The notes under the pieces were generated by a model. The model worked only from the letters and a program-made list of their open reading frames with translations. It was not told the DNA's origin and did not search any database. 6,358 nucleotides of DNA from Candidatus Bipolaricaulota bacterium. GTDB lineage: Bacteria; Bipolaricaulota; Bipolaricaulia; Bipolaricaulales; Bipolaricaulaceae. This document shows positions 5,251-6,358 of the stretch, piece by piece; positions within the stretch are counted from its first letter, which is position 1, and each line of letters starts with the position of its first letter. The stretch spans positions 1 through 6,358 of the forward strand of contig JANXBC010000061.1 in the NCBI GenBank assembly GCA_025060555.1. The letters are read 5' to 3'. A program made the translations under genes and the position numbers.

Positions 5251-6049
5251 GGGCTGCCAGGGCCTGCTCGCGGCGGGGTTCGCTCTCTTTGCGTCCGTAG
5301 CGCACCTCCTCAAAGAGCTCGGTCAAGAGTTCCACGGCGTCGTGCTTGAATCCTAATTTAGCCATATTCTCCGCAAACTCCCGCGGAGTAAAGCTTGGGC
5401 GATCCCGCGCTCCCGTTCGATGACAAAGGATTTCCACCATGCGCAACCACGCGCGCATCACCACATCGCTGACCGGAGCGCCCTGATCAAGTTCAACTAC
5501 GGCCTGCTGCGCAACCTCTTGAATCGCTCTCTTTGTGCGTTTTCGCTCCACGACCATCGCAAGACGCGGCCCCAACCACAAGGCCATTCCTATGCCTGCT
5601 ACCACAGCCGCCAAATGCACAGCCCACCAGGGGATAGTGGGCATCCGCTCCGCCGTTTCCCCTTGCCCTCCTGGCCAGCCTCCCCCGGAAAGCTCCTCTG
5701 GGGTAGGGGGATTTTGGGGAGCGCGGGGTGAGCGCAAAAGGAAATGCCAAGCGAGGAGGAAAATGCCAAGGATGAGCAAAAGTTTCAGCGCATGCCGTCG
5801 GAAATTCCGGGAAAAGATAAAGGCCATTATGGCCAAAAGAAGACCGCAAAATAAGAAGAGGCGGAGGGCATCGATCATCCAGTCTGCGGAAGAGAGGGGG
5901 CTTGGCGGGAGCGCAGTTAAATTGTGGGTGGAACCTGGGGAAGGGAGGGGGTGACCGCCATGGAACTCCGTGCCCCTGAGGCCGCCGGCCAAAAAGGCCA
6001 GAACGGCGACCAGACAAAAACCAAGCAGAGCCACCAAGCGCCGGTGCAT
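5216..6049 (-). CDS. DUF4129-domain membrane protein, without transglutaminase
   Basis: A 277-residue protein starting at ATG 6049-6047, three bases after the aspS stop (TGA AGT ATG), with only a weak GAAG as ribosome site. Predicted helices lie at about 4-24, 60-80 and 86-104; a Pro/Gly-rich linker follows (107-138, with PQNPPTPEELSGGGWPGGQG); a fourth helix is at 141-160. The C-terminal DUF4129 domain covers about 196-273: VMRAWLRMVEIL, RPSFTPREFAENM (217-229), LLTELFEEVRYGR (241-253). In many bacteria DUF4129 is the C-terminal tail of a multi-helix transglutaminase (TgpA-like) encoded next to MoxR and DUF58. Here no transglutaminase core (Cys-His-Asp) is present, so this is the stand-alone form. 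The C-terminal domain follows a basic segment (ERKRTKR, 168-174), suggesting it faces the cytoplasm, where MoxR acts. Its exact role is unknown. Confidence 0.88.
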   Translation of the reverse strand: MHRRLVALLGFCLVAVLAFLAGGLRGTEFHGGHPLPSPGSTHNLTALPPSPLSSADWMIDALRLFLFCGLLLAIMAFIFSRNFRRHALKLLLILGIFLLAWHFLLRSPRAPQNPPTPEELSGGGWPGGQGETAERMPTIPWWAVHLAAVVAGIGMALWLGPRLAMVVERKRTKRAIQEVAQQAVVELDQGAPVSDVVMRAWLRMVEILCHRTGARDRPSFTPREFAENMAKLGFKHDAVELLTELFEEVRYGRKESEPRREQALAALAAVEKAFAQS

Positions 6050-6052
6050 ACT

Positions 6053-6358
6053 TCAGACGCCTATTTTGAGATGGAGCTCCCGAAGCTGGGCTTCGTCCAC
6101 CTCGGCTGGGGCCCCGGTGAGCGGGCACGCCCCGGTCGTGGTCTTGGGAAACGCGATCACTTCCCGAATGGAATTTTCTCCGGCCAACATCATCACCCAG
6201 CGGTCCAGACCGAAGGCGATACCCCCATGCGGTGGAGCCCCGTACTCCAACGCCCGGAGGAAAAAGCCAAACCGTCGCTCCGCTTCCTCCGGCCCAATCC
6301 CAAGGATTTTGAACACCCTTTCCTGAAGGTCGCGCCGGTGGATCCGGATATACCCGGA
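6053..6358 (-). CDS. aspS: Aspartyl-tRNA synthetase, C-terminal part (5' end cut by window)
   Basis: The frame is open from the right edge to TGA 6055-6053, giving the last 101 residues. Class II synthetase motif 3 is intact as HGGIAFGLDRWVMML, with the motif-3 arginine in GLDR. AspRS-specific sequence surrounds it: GYIRIHRRDLQERVFKILGI near the left end of the visible part, ENSIREVIAFPKT, and the tail PLTGAPAEVDEAQLRELHLK. The PLTGAP form resembles the Thermus-type bacterial enzyme. It charges tRNA-Asp in the cytoplasm; whether it also charges tRNA-Asn cannot be judged from this part. Its stop is only 3 bp from the DUF4129 start, so it is probably the upstream, well-expressed gene of the membrane operon. 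Confidence 0.95.
   Translation of the reverse strand, partial: SGYIRIHRRDLQERVFKILGIGPEEAERRFGFFLRALEYGAPPHGGIAFGLDRWVMMLAGENSIREVIAFPKTTTGACPLTGAPAEVDEAQLRELHLKIGV

Noticed and set aside
5535..5954. Plus-strand open frame opposite DUF4129
   Set aside because: Composition is that of a shadow frame (Arg/Lys/Pro-rich) with no domain or ribosome site.
1..6358. tRNA or rRNA genes, CRISPR array, insertion sequence, prophage or defence genes
   Set aside because: No cloverleaf-like segments, regularly spaced repeats, transposase or recombinase motifs, or terminal inverted repeats were found on either strand by eye.

Overview
The window looks like part of a moderately GC-rich bacterial chromosome, probably from a thermophile with two membranes. 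Three things point that way: a small SLH / coiled-coil / C-terminal transmembrane protein resembling the outer-membrane spacer proteins of Thermotogota-type cell envelopes, an AspRS C-terminus of the kind seen in Thermus-like bacterial enzymes, and a radical SAM enzyme of the AmmeMemoRadiSam family. Bipolaricaulota (Acetothermia/OP1), Thermotogota or a similar deep-branching lineage would fit, but this is an inference and I cannot place the organism firmly. No RNA genes, CRISPR array, insertion sequence or phage genes were seen.

Layout: (1) 1-387, plus strand, the 3' end of an AmrS-like radical SAM gene. (2) 392-415, a strong hairpin between converging genes that works best as a minus-strand terminator. 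(3) 437-946, minus strand, a secreted SLH-domain protein with a perfect heptad coiled coil and a C-terminal membrane helix. (4) 947-1279, a 333-bp divergent intergenic region with a perfect 11-bp palindrome that covers part of the SLH gene's ribosome binding site, plus a repeated TTCTCAAAAGAC motif. (5) 1280-2029, plus strand, a secreted right-handed beta-helix protein with a NosD-type C-terminal motif. (6) 1978-6358, minus strand, a tightly packed operon read in the order aspS (3' part), DUF4129 membrane protein, two-helix membrane protein, MoxR AAA+ ATPase, DUF58 protein, and a six-helix membrane protein. Its last gene overlaps the 3' end of the beta-helix gene by 52 bp.

The core of the window is the MoxR-DUF58-DUF4129 cluster. 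In this widespread but poorly understood arrangement the cytoplasmic MoxR ATPase is thought to act, chaperone-like, with a membrane-anchored von Willebrand-like DUF58 protein. DUF4129 is often fused to, or next to, a transglutaminase. No transglutaminase is present here. Instead there are two small membrane proteins I cannot name firmly, one before MoxR and one after DUF58. Junctions are 3 bp apart or overlapping (including TTGA and ATGA stop/start overlaps), which implies co-transcription, translational coupling and a membrane complex made in fixed proportions. The SLH protein and the beta-helix protein are both exported, so most of the window concerns the cell envelope, but no direct functional link between them and the MoxR cluster can be shown from sequence.
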